From UBA961 sp049426725 (GTDB lineage Bacteria; Bacteroidota; Ignavibacteria; Kapaibacteriales; UBA961): a stretch of DNA of 64,000 nt. The stretch covers positions 61,581 through 125,580 of the forward strand of contig JBMSYN010000005.1 of the NCBI GenBank assembly GCA_049426725.1, given 5' to 3'. This document shows positions 63,908-64,000 of the stretch, piece after piece. Below the pieces are notes generated by a model. The model searched no databases, was not told the origin of the DNA, and was given only the letters and a program-made list of their open reading frames with translations. The position numbers and the translations under genes were made by a program. Positions within the stretch are counted from its first letter, which is position 1, and each line of letters starts with the position of its first letter.

Positions 63908-64000
63908 ATGAAGAAATTCCTTACACTTTTGGCGATGAGCGCCATGATTTCAGCTCCTGCATTTGCTCAAGTTGAAATCAATTATTCCATTGAAGGTGGC
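63908..64000 (+). CDS. Secreted protein (first 31 codons; runs off the window)
   Basis: ATG 63908 with AAGGTG 5-10 nt upstream, signal peptide MKKFLTLLAMSAMISAPAFA followed by QVEINYSIEGG. Directly after SusD this may be a further surface glycan-binding or T9SS-exported protein, but nothing of the mature domain is visible. Its own promoter-like sequence and 5' hairpin lie in 63788-63847. Confidence 0.7.
   Translation, partial: MKKFLTLLAMSAMISAPAFAQVEINYSIEGG

Overview
The window (about 40% G+C by eye) comes from a Gram-negative bacterium of the Bacteroidota/FCB group. Three independent kinds of evidence agree. First, protein families: a PorV/PorQ-family barrel, several secreted proteins with type IX secretion (T9SS) C-terminal sorting domains, a GWxTD-domain protein, a SusC/SusD pair, DUF5686 and a fused E1 alpha/beta 2-oxoacid dehydrogenase. 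Second, promoters: several intergenic regions carry the Bacteroidota promoter pattern (T)TTG-N19/20-TAnnTTTG, exact at four places. Third, Shine-Dalgarno signals are mostly weak. The mix of PorV-like, GWxTD and large FlgD-like secreted proteins is reminiscent of the Ignavibacteria/Kapabacteria side of the group, but I cannot place it to genus.

Layout. 1-750: 5' end of a secreted amidohydrolase gene with a structured leader, divergent from tRNA-Pro(TGG). 754-9133 (minus): a degenerate phosphoribosyltransferase, a DUF5686 outer-membrane protein, RluB-type pseudouridine synthase, LPS glycosyltransferase (GT9), lipid A acyltransferase, GWxTD protein and a PorV-like barrel. 9218-18719 (minus): a 1397-aa secreted FlgD-like protein, a TonB-dependent receptor and a T9SS-sorted BNR protein. 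18935-23968 (minus): queA, a PyrK-like flavoprotein, an M32 carboxypeptidase and an orphan ABC-type binding lipoprotein. 24199-30017 (plus): uvrB, an SDR, a decayed tRNA-Pro(CGG), a GT2 glycosyltransferase, cinA and a TrmM/YtqB-like methyltransferase. 30014-34785 (minus): hflX and dnaE. 34925-41927: a CDF metal transporter, mltG with a large T9SS-type surface protein, asparaginase and an FtsX-like protein. 41961-46419: tRNA-Leu(GAG), then an E1 alpha/beta fusion followed by an anti-sigma antagonist, its kinase and an HDAC-family deacetylase. 46451-49927 (minus): a giant BNR/VPS10-like T9SS protein. 50157-56795 (plus): acyl-CoA dehydrogenase, then ruvA, an OmpA-like protein, a second HATPase kinase and a GH31 alpha-glucosidase. 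56842-64000 (plus): a small glucan-use locus of ROK kinase, sugar MFS transporter, SusC, SusD and the start of another secreted protein.

Functional picture. Most genes are housekeeping (repair, replication, tRNA modification, envelope synthesis) interspersed with cell-surface modules. The SusCD locus plus the exported GH31 enzyme suggests uptake of an alpha-glucan fragment across the outer membrane, periplasmic cleavage to glucose, MFS import and phosphorylation by the ROK kinase. The receptor, giant secreted protein and PorV-like array looks like one surface module. The most unusual items are the partner-switch/HDAC cassette behind the E1 gene, the structured leader at the left end, the decayed tRNA-Pro(CGG), the operator-like palindrome in front of uvrB, and an intrinsic terminator 7 nt in front of a start codon. 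No CRISPR array, insertion sequence, prophage or integrase was seen.
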